Source: Companilactobacillus sp. (GTDB lineage: Bacteria; Bacillota; Bacilli; Lactobacillales; Lactobacillaceae). From it: a DNA stretch of 64,000 bases. The position numbers and the translations under genes were made by a program. Below are positions 42,618 through 52,077 of the stretch, piece by piece. The stretch covers positions 1,984,001 to 2,048,000 of the forward strand of contig NZ_JAKVLR010000001.1 of NCBI RefSeq assembly GCF_022484265.1, given 5' to 3'. Under the pieces are notes generated by a model. The model was not told the DNA's origin, searched no databases, and saw only the letters and a program-made list of their open reading frames with translations. Position 1 is the first letter of the stretch. Each line of letters starts with the position of its first letter.

Positions 42618-43160
42618 ATTCTAACTAAAAAGATAATTACTAGACATTCAAATGACTATCAACTGATGAAAAAAATGTATTTTGAAGCATTCCCCAAAGA
42701 AGAACGTGTTCCTTGGATGTGGTTAATGATGCAGTCTAGAAAGCAATTTATCGAATTTATTGCTTTTTACGATGACGACCAATTTGTTGGTTTTGCCTAT
42801 ATCATCAGTCGTCAAAAACTGACGTACATCTTCTATTTAGCAGTCAATTCTGAATTACGCGGTGGAGGATATGGTAGTAAGATCCTTCAAGACATTTTTA
42901 AAATGTATGAGGGCCAACACTTTGCAATCAGTGTCGAACCAATCGATGATACCGCCGACAATGCAGCACAACGTCGCAGTCGGGTGAAGTTTTATGAACG
43001 AAATGGCTTTACAATGTCATCAAAATTGGCACTGGAACAAGGCGTTAAGTATTCGATGATGTATCACAATGGCGACTTTGAAAAACAAGACTACATTGAT
43101 CTTATTGCCTATTATGCTGGGATCTTCTCAGGCATCTTCAAAACGGAATTTATCGATTAA
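42618..43160 (+). CDS. GNAT acetyltransferase with probable ATT start
   Basis: 180 residues if started at ATT 42618. The first in-frame ATG is 42666, but it lacks a ribosome binding site and removes the N-terminal strand ITRHSNDYQLMKKMYFEAFP that GNAT proteins need. The site GAGGTG (42607-42612) lies 5 nt before the ATT. The acetyl-CoA loop is LRGGGYGSKIL, and a late VKFYERNGF closes the fold. Begins 9 bp after the MFS gene, so co-translated; substrate unknown. Confidence 0.75.
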   Translation: MLTKKIITRHSNDYQLMKKMYFEAFPKEERVPWMWLMMQSRKQFIEFIAFYDDDQFVGFAYIISRQKLTYIFYLAVNSELRGGGYGSKILQDIFKMYEGQHFAISVEPIDDTADNAAQRRSRVKFYERNGFTMSSKLALEQGVKYSMMYHNGDFEKQDYIDLIAYYAGIFSGIFKTEFID

Positions 43161-44016
43161 GCACCGTGTCAGCGAGTTGTTGATACGTATCAGTAAAATA
43201 ACTATTTTTTAAAAAGACTAGGTTGATCGGATGAGAAATATTAAATCCGTTGAGATCGAGTCTTTTTAGTTTGCCGTCATTTATTTCAGTTTCCACCAAT
43301 GATTCATAAATAAAACTGATGCCAGGAGACTGCTGCAATAGTTGCACGATGACCGATGGACTAGCGATTTCGATAATATGCTTGAAGTCATTGATCGAAA
43401 AATTTTGCGTGCCAAGCCAATGTTCTAAAATTTCGCGACTACCCGAGCCAATTTCACGGACGTAAAGATTTTTATCGAACAAGTCGACAATGTTCTTTGA
43501 GTCGAAATTAAGAGCAGGATTGCTGACGCCAATGAAGTTCTCATTTTGTAAAAAAATCGAGTCGAACTCTGACTTGTTAAAATTGCCTTCAATCAAGCCA
43601 AAGTCGATCCTGCCATCACGAATATTTTGAAGGATGTGAGTTGTGTTATTGATTTCCGAAGTTAAAATATGAAACTTGCTGGAAAGATTTTGGATGAATT
43701 TTGGCAACAGAGTAGTGCTCAAACTCAAGGTGCAGCCCATCTTCAATCGATTTTGGTCTGCGTTAGTTTGCATAGTCTGAATGACCTTGCTAGTTTCAAT
43801 GTCGATCTGCTTAGCAAGTTCAGCAAGTTTGACTCCTTGTTCAGTCAATTCGATCCGGTGGCCGTTATTATTGACGAGATGGAGATGTAATTCGGTCTCC
43901 AGTGAACTAATTTGCTGAGAAACAGCCGGTTGCGTGATAAAAAGCTGCTTTGCAGTTGCTGTGTAAGATCCCGTGTTTTCAAGGATAATCAAGGTTTGAT
44001 AACGTTTATCTAGCAT
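43150..44016 (-). CDS. LysR-family transcriptional regulator
   Basis: 288 residues from the ATG after CCGGAGG. HTH: YQTLIILENTGSYTATAKQLFITQPAVSQQISSLETEL, then a periplasmic-binding-type effector domain. Divergent from the YeiH-type permease, as in the YeiE-YeiH arrangement, so it probably regulates that gene in response to a sulfur compound. A T-N11-A-like dyad ATAAGTAAAACTTAT (about 44031-44045) lies between them. Convergent 3' overlap with the GNAT gene. Confidence 0.88.
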   Translation of the reverse strand: MLDKRYQTLIILENTGSYTATAKQLFITQPAVSQQISSLETELHLHLVNNNGHRIELTEQGVKLAELAKQIDIETSKVIQTMQTNADQNRLKMGCTLSLSTTLLPKFIQNLSSKFHILTSEINNTTHILQNIRDGRIDFGLIEGNFNKSEFDSIFLQNENFIGVSNPALNFDSKNIVDLFDKNLYVREIGSGSREILEHWLGTQNFSINDFKHIIEIASPSVIVQLLQQSPGISFIYESLVETEINDGKLKRLDLNGFNISHPINLVFLKNSYFTDTYQQLADTVLNR

Positions 44017-44030
44017 ATTCGACCTCCGGT

Positions 44031-44045
44031 ATAAGTAAAACTTAT
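44031..44045. promoter_or_regulatory. LysR-type operator candidate
   Basis: ATAAGTAAAACTTAT, an interrupted dyad (ATAAG/CTTAT) in the divergent promoter region, close to the LysR start. Confidence 0.45.
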
Positions 44046-44120
44046 GATGTAGCAAGAAATACTAATTTTTACTTATGATACTTTTATATTACTATTTAAA
44101 TTACGCAAAGGGGGATGAAT

Positions 44121-45143
44121 ATGTACGTAAAATTTTTCGAACGTGGATTTATTTATGCATTTTTAATGACTTTGATTTGTTCAATCATTGGAACGCTGCT
44201 AGGTGGACTGCCATACTTGTCGATCATTGGTGCCTTAGTTATTTCATTGATTTTAGGGATGCTATTTCAAGTTTATCGACCAGCTATTGAAAAAGCCGAA
44301 GTTGGAATTGGCTTTATTTCTAACAAATTTTTGAGACTAGGAATTATTCTCTTAGGATTCAAACTCAACTTGGTAGATCTGGCTCATGCAGGAGTTAAAA
44401 CAATCTTGGTCGCTGCCGTTGTTGTGACAGGTGTGATCATTTTGACATACAATATTGCGCGTAAGTTAGGTGTCAACAAACGCTTGGCAATTTTGACAGC
44501 CAGTGGAACAGGAATTTGTGGAGCCGCCGCCGTGATGGGCGTGTCGCCACAGATCAAAGTTGATAAAGACCAGGAACATAAAAAAAGAAACGAAGAAGTT
44601 TTGGCGGTCGCTATCGTCGCAATTTTAGGAACAGTCTTCACCTTGATCGAGATTTCGATCAAGCCATTGTTGCATATGTCTCCTTCACAATTTGGTGTAA
44701 TGGCAGGTGGGTCATTGCACGAAATCGCCCATGCCATCGCAACCGGTGGAGCTGGCGGTCCGGTCAGCCTTGACGCAGCCATCATTACCAAACTTTCAAG
44801 AGTGTTGCTATTAGCTCCAGCTGCTTTGATCATTGGAATCTGGTATCAACATTCTGAGAAAAAAGCTGATGATGCTACTAAACAAAAATTGCCGATACCT
44901 TGGTTCATGGCGGGATTCTTAGCTGCCAGTGTGATCGGTACCTTCGTACCAATGACAGCCAACGTTTTAGACTTCTTAGTTAAGCTCGCTTATCTAGTAC
45001 TAGGGATGGCGATGGCAGCTTTAGGTATGACAGTCAATTTCAAAGCTTTCGTTAGCAGTGGGAAAAATGCAGTTCTAGTTGCATTGAGTTCATCAGTAAT
45101 TTTGTTACTATTTATGATTGTGGTAAGTAAAACTTTTTTCTAA
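44121..45143 (+). CDS. YeiH/UPF0324 family putative sulfate exporter
   Basis: About 340 residues and ten membrane helices. Family marks: LLGGLPYLSIIGALVISLILGM, RLGIILLGFKLNLVDLAHAG, LTASGTGICGAAAVMGVSP and GGSLHEIAHAIATG. Members are proposed sulfate or sulfite-related exporters. The ATG at 44121 is chosen because ATG 44115 directly abuts the GGGGG site. Divergent LysR control likely. Confidence 0.85.
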   Translation: MYVKFFERGFIYAFLMTLICSIIGTLLGGLPYLSIIGALVISLILGMLFQVYRPAIEKAEVGIGFISNKFLRLGIILLGFKLNLVDLAHAGVKTILVAAVVVTGVIILTYNIARKLGVNKRLAILTASGTGICGAAAVMGVSPQIKVDKDQEHKKRNEEVLAVAIVAILGTVFTLIEISIKPLLHMSPSQFGVMAGGSLHEIAHAIATGGAGGPVSLDAAIITKLSRVLLLAPAALIIGIWYQHSEKKADDATKQKLPIPWFMAGFLAASVIGTFVPMTANVLDFLVKLAYLVLGMAMAALGMTVNFKAFVSSGKNAVLVALSSSVILLLFMIVVSKTFF

Positions 45144-45232
45144 AGTAATAATTTATCGAAATTTCTATGAAAATTCATAATTTAGGACTAAAATCTAGGC
45201 TTACGGAAAACCTAAATGTGAGGTAATTAATT

Positions 45233-45688
45233 TTGAAGAGATTTTCGATTCAACAAATCAAGAGTAAATGGATCTTATTGATCTCGATCGCAATATTTTT
45301 TATTACCTATCTAATAGACTTGATGAGTCCTCGAGATAAAATAATCAGTTTCTTTGTAGTTGGGACAGTACTGGCTACATTAGTCGCAGCCATCTGGGCA
45401 ATTGTCAATTACGTGGGACACCTGCAAGTGAACCCACTTTATAAGACGGAGACAGACATCAACAAGCATCAGCCAATCTTTCAGGTGCACAATCATCAGT
45501 ATTTGTTTTTCTGGGGGTCGCTTGCAGTTCTAATTGGAATGATCTTGTTCATCGTCGAGTTCTTGGTCCCAAGCTTTCGAACAGTGATAATGGTCGATAT
45601 CGGCGTAACACTAGTGTGTTACGGAGTCGGTTTTTATCTGACGTTTTTCATGTATTTGTTACTAGATAAGTTATTGGCAAACAAGTAG
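45233..45688 (+). CDS. Integral membrane protein of unknown function
   Basis: 151 residues, TTG start after GTGAGGT. Four predicted helices (WILLISIAIFFITYLIDLM, ISFFVVGTVLATLVAAIWAIVNY, YLFFWGSLAVLIGMILFIVEF, VDIGVTLVCYGVGFYLTFFMYLLL), with a short hydrophilic loop between the second and third. No family recognised. Monocistronic, terminator follows. Confidence 0.65.
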   Translation: MKRFSIQQIKSKWILLISIAIFFITYLIDLMSPRDKIISFFVVGTVLATLVAAIWAIVNYVGHLQVNPLYKTETDINKHQPIFQVHNHQYLFFWGSLAVLIGMILFIVEFLVPSFRTVIMVDIGVTLVCYGVGFYLTFFMYLLLDKLLANK

Positions 45689-45690
45689 AG

Positions 45691-45717
45691 CCACTTCTAA
45701 ACGGAGGTGGTTTTTTT
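45691..45717 (+). terminator. Terminator
   Basis: CCACTTC / GGAGGTGG hairpin with T7. Confidence 0.8.
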
Positions 45718-45732
45718 GTTGGTCGTGTGAGA

Positions 45733-45957
45733 CCCGACTCCGGACGGAAATCGATTGCCTTTCGTCTGGAACGTAGGGGAGACACTTTGAGCTATTTTCA
45801 AAAACCGAAAACATCTCAAAGCTGCCTCTTATTGTAAGCCGGCGTCATCGCCGACCAACAATAACTTCCCTACTGAGCCGGGCATCGATTTTCGTCCTCC
45901 GTCTAAATAGAGTCAAGTCAAAGTCCCTAAATATATTTGAAATAAGGAATGCGACAT
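45733..45957 (-). repeat. Structured interspersed element, copy 3 (inverted)
   Basis: Read on the minus strand it has the same left arm (cattccttatttcaaa and gactctatttagac), GGACGAAAATCGATGCC pairing with GGCAATCGATTTCCGTCC, and right end GGAGTCGGG. The interior differs from copies 1 and 2 and has its own hairpins. Confidence 0.8.
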
Positions 45958-46123
45958 TTACTTGTATAAACTTGAAGTTAGTCGACCAAATGAAAGTTTT
46001 TGCCTGATTTTGAACAATGGAGGAGTAACCGCGACGCCATCAGAATCAAATAGAATCGAGATTCAATTCAAAGTTATAGGTGAACTAGAGTGAACAGACA
46101 AGTCCTCGGTAATTTCTAACACT

Positions 46124-46340
46124 GCCGACATACCTTCTTTCTATAAGGGGGGAGATTTGATGATATTTAGACGGAGGGGTGGTGGAGCGCTCGGCCTCAG
46201 TAGTGAAATAAATTATGGAACGTACGTCGCCTTTGGCGCGTGCGCCACTGTCTAAAATGTTGGCTACGCCAACGAACAATCAAGGATGCCAGAGCCGAAA
46301 GAGCGGAACCACCCCGGAGTCGGCCCGCATACCGCATTAA
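46124..46340 (+). repeat. Structured interspersed element, copy 5
   Basis: Left arm CATACCTTCTTTC and TATTTAGACGGAGG; the arms here are GGGGTGGTGGAGCGCTCGGC and GCCGAAAGAGCGGAACCACCCC, unlike the other copies but still complementary. The interior is the GGAACGTACGTCGCC module (46217-46280). Right arm GGAGTCGGCCCGCATACC as in copy 1. Confidence 0.8.
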
Positions 46341-46457
46341 AAGTAGTTTAGGAAAGTCTTATACAACCACAATTCAAATCACTGGTATACACATCCAAAG
46401 TGACGTATTATGCTACTATTGTCTCAAGACTAATTAGGTATAAGAGAGGGTTTATTA

Positions 46458-47045
46458 ATGTCATATCCACAATTAGATTTAGAAAATGCAACTGGCAGCA
46501 AAGTTACTATCAAAACAAATCATGGCGACATCAAAATTCAACTATTTGACGACCTAGCTCCAAAGACTGTCAAAAACTTCATCGGCTTGGCTGAAAAAGG
46601 CTATTACAATGGTGTTATTTTCCACCGTGTCATTCCTGATTTCATGATCCAAGGTGGCGATCCTACTGGTACAGGTGCTGGTGGCGAAAGTATTTATGGT
46701 GGTCAATTTGAGGATGAGTTCTCAAATGAACTTTTTAACCTTAATGGTGCCTTATCAATGGCTAACGCTGGTCCTAACACTAATGGCAGTCAATTCTTCA
46801 TCGTATCAAACGAGAACATGCCTAAACGTATGTTGAAGGACATGGCTTCGGCTGGTTATCCTGAAGAGATCATAGCTGAATACAAAAAGGGTGGTACTCC
46901 ATGGCTTGACCACAGACACACTGTTTTTGGGCAAGTTATCGAAGGCTTGGACGTTGTCAAAGAAATCAGTAAAGTTAAACGTAACAATAATGACAAGCCA
47001 AACGAGGATGTTGTTATGGAAGAAGTTACTGTTGAAAAAGCTTAA
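46458..47045 (+). CDS. Peptidyl-prolyl cis-trans isomerase, cyclophilin type
   Basis: 195 residues. Cyclophilin core: GDIKIQLFDDLAPKTVKNFIGLAEKGYYNGVIFHRVIPDFMIQGGDPTGTGAGG, SMANAGPNTNGSQFFI and WLDHRHTVFGQVIEG, with the active-site Arg, Phe and His in place. No signal peptide, so a cytosolic folding catalyst. Monocistronic with ribosome binding site AGAGAGGG and a terminator behind it. Confidence 0.95.
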   Translation: MSYPQLDLENATGSKVTIKTNHGDIKIQLFDDLAPKTVKNFIGLAEKGYYNGVIFHRVIPDFMIQGGDPTGTGAGGESIYGGQFEDEFSNELFNLNGALSMANAGPNTNGSQFFIVSNENMPKRMLKDMASAGYPEEIIAEYKKGGTPWLDHRHTVFGQVIEGLDVVKEISKVKRNNNDKPNEDVVMEEVTVEKA

Positions 47046-47059
47046 TAGAGCAAGATTAA

Positions 47060-47087
47060 GATCTGACGATGTCAGGTCTTTTTTTTG
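47060..47087 (+). terminator. Terminator
   Basis: AGATCTGAC / GTCAGGTCT hairpin with T8. Confidence 0.88.
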
Positions 47088-47276
47088 AGTGAAATTGTTT
47101 GCAAATATCTCAAATGTGATTTAGTCTAATCAGAATTGTTATGATTTCAAACAAAGTTTTTACTATTTAAAAAATCTGTAATGATGTCACCTTGTTTGTA
47201 GTATGATAACTATTGGTCTAGACAAATACAGTCTTTAGTAAAAAATACAATTTTAGATAGAAAAGAGTGATTTATT

Positions 47277-48137
47277 GTGGGAGTCTTATTAGCACTGATT
47301 CCAGCCATTGGTTATGGTGTTCAACCGCTGATTGCAACTAAAGTCGGAGGAAGTCCTTCTAACCAAATTTTTGGAACTGGATTTGGTGCCGCCATCGTCG
47401 GAGTAATCATGTGGGCGATTTTTGGAACCGCTAGCGGATCTGGATTTTGGTGGGCATTTCTAGCTGGAGCTTTATGGTCATTGGCTCAAGCAGGACAATA
47501 CGTGGCCTTTACCCAAATTGGCGTTACTAGAACGATGCCAATCTCAACTGGATTGCAAGTTGTCGGTACATCGTTGATCGGTATTTTAATTTTTGGCGAA
47601 TGGAACAAATCTTATTCCAAATGGGTCGGAGCAATTGCTATCTTGCTAGTTGTTATCGGTGTTGCATTAACAGCTATCACTGATAAAAAAGAAGGCAATT
47701 CAGCCAGTGCGTCAATTGGACGTGGCTTAGCAGTTTTGGTTCCAACAACAATTGGATATTGGGCTTACAGTGCCTTGCCAAAAGCATTAGACTCAGTTTC
47801 AGGAACACATCTACTTTTTCCAGAAATGTTAGGAATCTTTGTGGGAGCAATCATCTACAACTTAGTTAGAACCAAAGGGAAGAGCTTCGCACAAAAGGAA
47901 AGCTGGCAAAACGGAATCATCGGAATAGTGTTCGGAATTTCATCGCTAGCCTACATTTTCGCGGCAAAAGATGCCGGAGTAGCAACGTCATTCGTAATCA
48001 CCCAAATGAACGTAGTAGTATCAACCTTAGGAGGCCTATTCATACTCCACGAAAGCAAGACCCCAAGGGAAATGAAATTCACCCTGTCAGGCTTAGCCTT
48101 AATAGTAGTTGGAAGCGTCATGACAGCATTCCTATAA
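47277..48137 (+). CDS. GRP-family glucose/ribose uptake porter
   Basis: 286 residues with ten membrane helices, GTG start after AAAAGAGTG. VLLALIPAIGYGVQPLIATKVGGSPSNQ and SLAQAGQYVAFTQIGVTRTMPISTGLQ are hallmark segments of the GlcU/RbsU family, which imports glucose or ribose with protons. An ordinary sugar transporter of lactobacilli; exact sugar not decidable. Confidence 0.9.
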   Translation: MGVLLALIPAIGYGVQPLIATKVGGSPSNQIFGTGFGAAIVGVIMWAIFGTASGSGFWWAFLAGALWSLAQAGQYVAFTQIGVTRTMPISTGLQVVGTSLIGILIFGEWNKSYSKWVGAIAILLVVIGVALTAITDKKEGNSASASIGRGLAVLVPTTIGYWAYSALPKALDSVSGTHLLFPEMLGIFVGAIIYNLVRTKGKSFAQKESWQNGIIGIVFGISSLAYIFAAKDAGVATSFVITQMNVVVSTLGGLFILHESKTPREMKFTLSGLALIVVGSVMTAFL

Positions 48138-48253
48138 AATCCATTGGAATATGAATGAACAAAAATGGATAAATTGCATCATTGAAATCGTAAGTGACGC
48201 ATAGCGTCGCTGAGAAAAGCAATATGGTTTTTACAGCAAGTTTAGGATAATTA

Positions 48254-48474
48254 GCTCGCATACCTTCTTTCAACATACGAGGAGATCTTGACTTAACTCT
48301 GTTTAGGCGGAGGACGGAAATCGCGTGGGGACCAAATGCTGAAATCATCCTTAGCAATTTATTGCTTAGGATGAGGCCAAGCTTTAAGACAAGCCGTCAC
48401 GCAGTGACACTTGGCTTAAAGTTGTGCCCAGCATGTCACGGATCCTCGAAAGCGATTTCCGTCCGGAGCCGGCA
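48254..48474 (+). repeat. Structured interspersed element, copy 2
   Basis: About 95 percent identical to copy 1. Outer arms GGACGGAAATCGC and GCGATTTCCGTCC pair perfectly. Compared with copy 1, CTTGAAG/CTTCAAG has become CTTTAAG/CTTAAAG and TTATCC/GGATAA has become TCATCC/GGATGA, both compensatory pairs. Confidence 0.88.
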
Positions 48475-48499
48475 ATACAACGCAAACCAACCCAAAATA

Positions 48500-48546
48500 A
48501 AAAGCAATCTCACGAGTCGCTCGAAACTCGAAGATTGCTTTTTTTT
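48500..48546 (-). terminator. Terminator of the permease gene
   Basis: AAAAGCAATCT / AGATTGCTTTTT stem with an inner CGAGT/ACTCG hairpin, just after the permease stop. Confidence 0.85.
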
Positions 48547-48560
48547 ATGGCTCAGACGTC

Positions 48561-49898
48561 CTATTTAAGTTCGTCTGTCTTGCCATAATGATGTCTAGCA
48601 TAAGCATAAAATGGAAGGCCAAGAAGTGTTACAGCCAAACCAAGCAATGCCAAACCAGTTTGTGTGAAGATAGTTGAAACGACGATGAAGATACCACCCA
48701 GGATCGCAATAATTGGTGTTACTGGATACCAGAGAGCCTTGTAAGGACGTTTCATTTCAGGTTCACGTTTTCTTAAAATGATTGTAGCAGCGAATGTCAT
48801 TGTGTAGAAGATCCAAATTACGAATACCAACATGTCTGTTAGTGTATTGAAATCTCCGATAAATACCATGACACAAGCAATAGCTAATTGTACCAATGCA
48901 GCAACGAATGGAATTCCGTATTTTGAAACTTTCGAAAGTTTTTCGCTGAATGGTAAAGTCTTGTCTTTAGCCATTGCGTAAGGGATACGAAGTCCAGTCA
49001 TAGTGTAACCGTTAATTGCACCGTAGACTGAGATCAAAATACCGATAGTAACTAATCTACCACCGAAGTCACCAAAGATTACTTTGGCAGCGTCAGCAGC
49101 TGTACTTTCGTTACCGATGATACTTGCAAGTGGTAATGTCTTCAAGAATACAAAATTAATAAAGACGTAAATTAAAGTGATACCAAGGAGACCGAAGATA
49201 ATAGCACGTGGCAGATCGCGCTTAGGGTTCTTCAATTCTCCAGCGATATTACCAACTTGAATCCAACCATCGTAAGCAAACATGGTAGCTAGAAGTCCAT
49301 GACCTAAACCAGTCATGAAGTTGATATCGTGACCTGCTTGAATAGGGAAGAGTGGAACGGGTGCTCCGTCCTTAGCAAACAAACCAACGATGATGATTAA
49401 ACCGATCGGGATCAATTTGAAGACAGTTGTAAATGTCTGGAAGTTACCAGCAAATTTAGCTCCCATCAAATTAATTCCTGTAATTGAGAATGCAACCAAT
49501 AATGCTACGGGGATTGACCAACTGCGGTCAACGCCGAGCAAATGGAGCAATTGAGTACTGAAAACAATCGATAACGCGGATATATTAGCGGGGAAGTAAA
49601 TAACCATTTCAGCCCAACCAATCATAAAGGCTGAGGTTTTTCCGTAGGTGTGATGGATGTATTCCACCATACCACCGGTTTCTGGAATAGCAGCTGAAAG
49701 TTCAGCTGTTGTCAAACCAGCGGCAATGGTGATCAATCCACCGATCAACCAAGCCAGAAGGGTCATATTAGCTGATCCGGTTACTTGCGTTACAACGGGG
49801 GTCTTAAAGAAAACTCCTCCTCCGATCGACGTTCCGATAACTGTTGAAAGGGCTGCCCAAAAGCCAACATTTCTTTTGAGCTGTGCGTCTTCGCCCAT
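48561..49898 (-). CDS. APC-superfamily amino acid permease (LAT/SteT-like)
   Basis: 445 residues, twelve helices. N-terminal GFWAALSTVIGTSIGGGVFFKTP and the GGLITIAAGLTTAELSAAIPETGGMVEYI block define the L-type (SteT-like) branch of APC exchangers. Start after TAGGAGG. It may exchange amino acids such as serine, threonine or aromatic ones. It lies 2.2 kb upstream of the glycine reductase operon, but on the other strand. Confidence 0.88.
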   Translation of the reverse strand: MGEDAQLKRNVGFWAALSTVIGTSIGGGVFFKTPVVTQVTGSANMTLLAWLIGGLITIAAGLTTAELSAAIPETGGMVEYIHHTYGKTSAFMIGWAEMVIYFPANISALSIVFSTQLLHLLGVDRSWSIPVALLVAFSITGINLMGAKFAGNFQTFTTVFKLIPIGLIIIVGLFAKDGAPVPLFPIQAGHDINFMTGLGHGLLATMFAYDGWIQVGNIAGELKNPKRDLPRAIIFGLLGITLIYVFINFVFLKTLPLASIIGNESTAADAAKVIFGDFGGRLVTIGILISVYGAINGYTMTGLRIPYAMAKDKTLPFSEKLSKVSKYGIPFVAALVQLAIACVMVFIGDFNTLTDMLVFVIWIFYTMTFAATIILRKREPEMKRPYKALWYPVTPIIAILGGIFIVVSTIFTQTGLALLGLAVTLLGLPFYAYARHHYGKTDELK

Positions 49899-50250
49899 CG
49901 TTAATTCCTCCTATGTCCGGAATTGATTGAGAATGTTTTCACAATCATTCTAACAAAAATAAAAAAATTTAAAAGGGCAAAAAATGATTTTTGTCTAAGT
50001 TGTAAGCAAAGTTTTCAAAAAAACAAATTGGATATACCACTGTAAAGGGTGACACAGTAAGCTACGCAGAGTTTTGTCATGATATTTACCATTTGGCATG
50101 AAAATAATCAAATTTGTTTTACCGAAAATTAATTTAGGAAAATTTTTGTTAAAATAATCACAAATTTACTGAAAGTTTCTACGAAATAGTGATATCATAT
50201 ACATTGATGAAAGCGATTACAAAACATAAAAGCTTGGAGTAGGGACTATC
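49899..50250. promoter_or_regulatory. Divergent promoter region of two permeases, with a consensus cre box
   Basis: About 350 bp of AT-rich sequence without a gene. It holds TGAAAGCGATTACA (50208-50221), an exact match to the CcpA consensus TGWAANCGNTNWCA, about 30 bp before the plus-strand permease. I see no riboswitch pattern. Confidence 0.65.
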
Positions 50251-51606
50251 ATGCGACGAAAATCGATTGACGATTTAATGTGTGACTCAAAGAGTAAGCC
50301 CAAAACATTAGGGCTTTTCGATCTAACTATTATGGGAATAGGAGCTATCATCGGAACTGGTATTTTGGTACTGACAGGTATTGTTGCTGCCACGGATGCT
50401 GGTCCTGCGGTAATCTTCTCATTCTTAATCGCTGCATTGGCAAGCGCACTGATTGGACTTTGCTATTCAGAATTAACGACCACGATTCCTAGTTCTGGAA
50501 GTGCGTATGTCTATTCTTGGATTACTATGGGCGAACAAATTGCCTTCTTCTCCGGTTGGACACTTGTTGGAGTTTACATTACAACTACAGCAACGGTTGC
50601 AACTGGTTGGACAGGTTATGTAGATTCTTTCTTAAGAGAATTAGGCGTTCATATACCAAGAATTTTGACGGCGGATCCATTTAACGGAGGATTAATAAAT
50701 TTACCAGCCGTTATTATCGTCTTGTTAATAACCTTGTTATTGACTAGAGGGATGAGCGAAAGTAAAACTATCAACAATATTTTGGTTCTGGTTAAATTAG
50801 GAATCATTATTTTATTTATTGTTGTTGGTGCACTTAATATCAATCCTTCAAACTGGAATCCATTTTTACCATTTGGAGTTAGAGGTATTTTTACCGGAGC
50901 TTCAACGGTATTTTTCTCATTCTTAGGGTTTGATGCGTTGGCAACATCGGCCGAAGATTGTAAGAATGTTCAGAAAAACTTGCCAATTGCAATTATTGCA
51001 TCACTAGTAATTTCAACGATCTTTTATATCGTGGTCAGTTTAGTAATGACGGGAGATGTGAAATATAACCTATTAAACGTTCCAGAAGCAATGGCGTTCG
51101 TATTGATCACAATTCATCATCCAGGTGTCGCTCAAGTTGTTTCAGCCGGTGCGATCCTTGGTATCTTGGCGGTTATCTTAGCATTTATCTATGCTGCTTC
51201 AAATATTGCTATGTCAATGAGTCGTGGAGGATTTTTACCACCTTCAATTAGCAAATTAAGCAAGAAGAGCCACACGCCAAACAAATCATTGTGGATGATT
51301 GGATTGATCACCGCAACTTGTTCAGGATTTTTCGATATTAAAAAATTAGCAACGTTTGCTAATGTTGGATCATTATGTATTTTCTTCATTATTTCAATAG
51401 CAGTGATCCTATTGAGAAAGCAACATCCTGAATTGAAACGCTCATTCAAAGTGCCATTTGGCAATGTGATCCCAATTGCATCAGCTGTGGTATGTGTGAT
51501 TTTACTATTTAATTTACCTGGTACAGCCTGGTTAAGCTATATTGGCTGGTTAGCAATTGGTGCAGTATTGTACTTTGCGTATTCGAAAAAACATGTTATC
51601 TATTGA
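50251..51606 (+). CDS. APC-superfamily amino acid permease (CAT/YfnA-like)
   Basis: 451 residues, about twelve helices. LGLFDLTIMGIGAIIGTGILVLTG and FFSFLGFDALATSAEDCKNVQKNLP are typical of cationic amino acid type transporters. The exact cre box in front implies glucose repression. It directly precedes the glycine reductase operon (470 bp gap, same strand), so it could supply an amino acid substrate such as glycine or a precursor; this is inference. Confidence 0.88.
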   Translation: MRRKSIDDLMCDSKSKPKTLGLFDLTIMGIGAIIGTGILVLTGIVAATDAGPAVIFSFLIAALASALIGLCYSELTTTIPSSGSAYVYSWITMGEQIAFFSGWTLVGVYITTTATVATGWTGYVDSFLRELGVHIPRILTADPFNGGLINLPAVIIVLLITLLLTRGMSESKTINNILVLVKLGIIILFIVVGALNINPSNWNPFLPFGVRGIFTGASTVFFSFLGFDALATSAEDCKNVQKNLPIAIIASLVISTIFYIVVSLVMTGDVKYNLLNVPEAMAFVLITIHHPGVAQVVSAGAILGILAVILAFIYAASNIAMSMSRGGFLPPSISKLSKKSHTPNKSLWMIGLITATCSGFFDIKKLATFANVGSLCIFFIISIAVILLRKQHPELKRSFKVPFGNVIPIASAVVCVILLFNLPGTAWLSYIGWLAIGAVLYFAYSKKHVIY

Positions 51607-52077
51607 TTTTTTTTGACGTTATTTGTGAAAACATTAGTTATCTAATCAATGAACACATGTCTATTTTATGAATACATTCATGAAAATGGTTTCCAAGTTA
51701 TGGAAAACGTTTATCAATTGATAACAAAATTTGGTTAATTTATTTTTATTTTTCAAAAAAGTTTGTTCCTCAAAAATCTAATTTATTTTCTGAGAGAAAG
51801 AGATATGAATTTGATATTTTGGAAAAAATATTATATTGGAAAAAGATATGATCTACAAAACGGAAAATCGCTTTCATCAGTAGCAAATTGATAAAAAAGA
51901 GATATTTTATTTCAATATTTTGTTATTAAAATATATTTGAAAATTAGATAATTTCTAACTATATTTTAAATAAAATAATTAATTATAATTTACGGAAAAC
52001 GCTTGCAATACTTGATTTTTTAAGATATATTCAGTGTGTAAGTAAAGTGAAAAATTTAACAAAGAGAGCTCGAAACA
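51607..52077 (+). promoter_or_regulatory. Leader of the glycine reductase operon: promoter, cre box and dyads
   Basis: A 471-bp AT-rich gap with no gene. A promoter is visible: -35 TTGCAA (52003-52008), 17-bp spacer, -10 TATATT (52026-52031). The sequence GGAAAACGCTTGCAA (51994-52008) is a near-consensus cre box overlapping the -35, fitting CcpA repression. Dyads TTATCAATTGATAA (51711-51724) and ATGAATACATTCAT (about 51668-51681) lie further upstream and could bind other regulators. No glycine riboswitch is recognisable. Confidence 0.65.

Noticed and set aside
44384..44833. Open frame opposite the YeiH-type permease, minus strand
   Set aside because: It is a shadow of the permease gene with no ribosome binding site and low-complexity composition.
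51607..52077. Glycine riboswitch controlling the grd operon
   Set aside because: No tandem aptamer pattern is recognisable; only promoter, cre and small dyads are visible.
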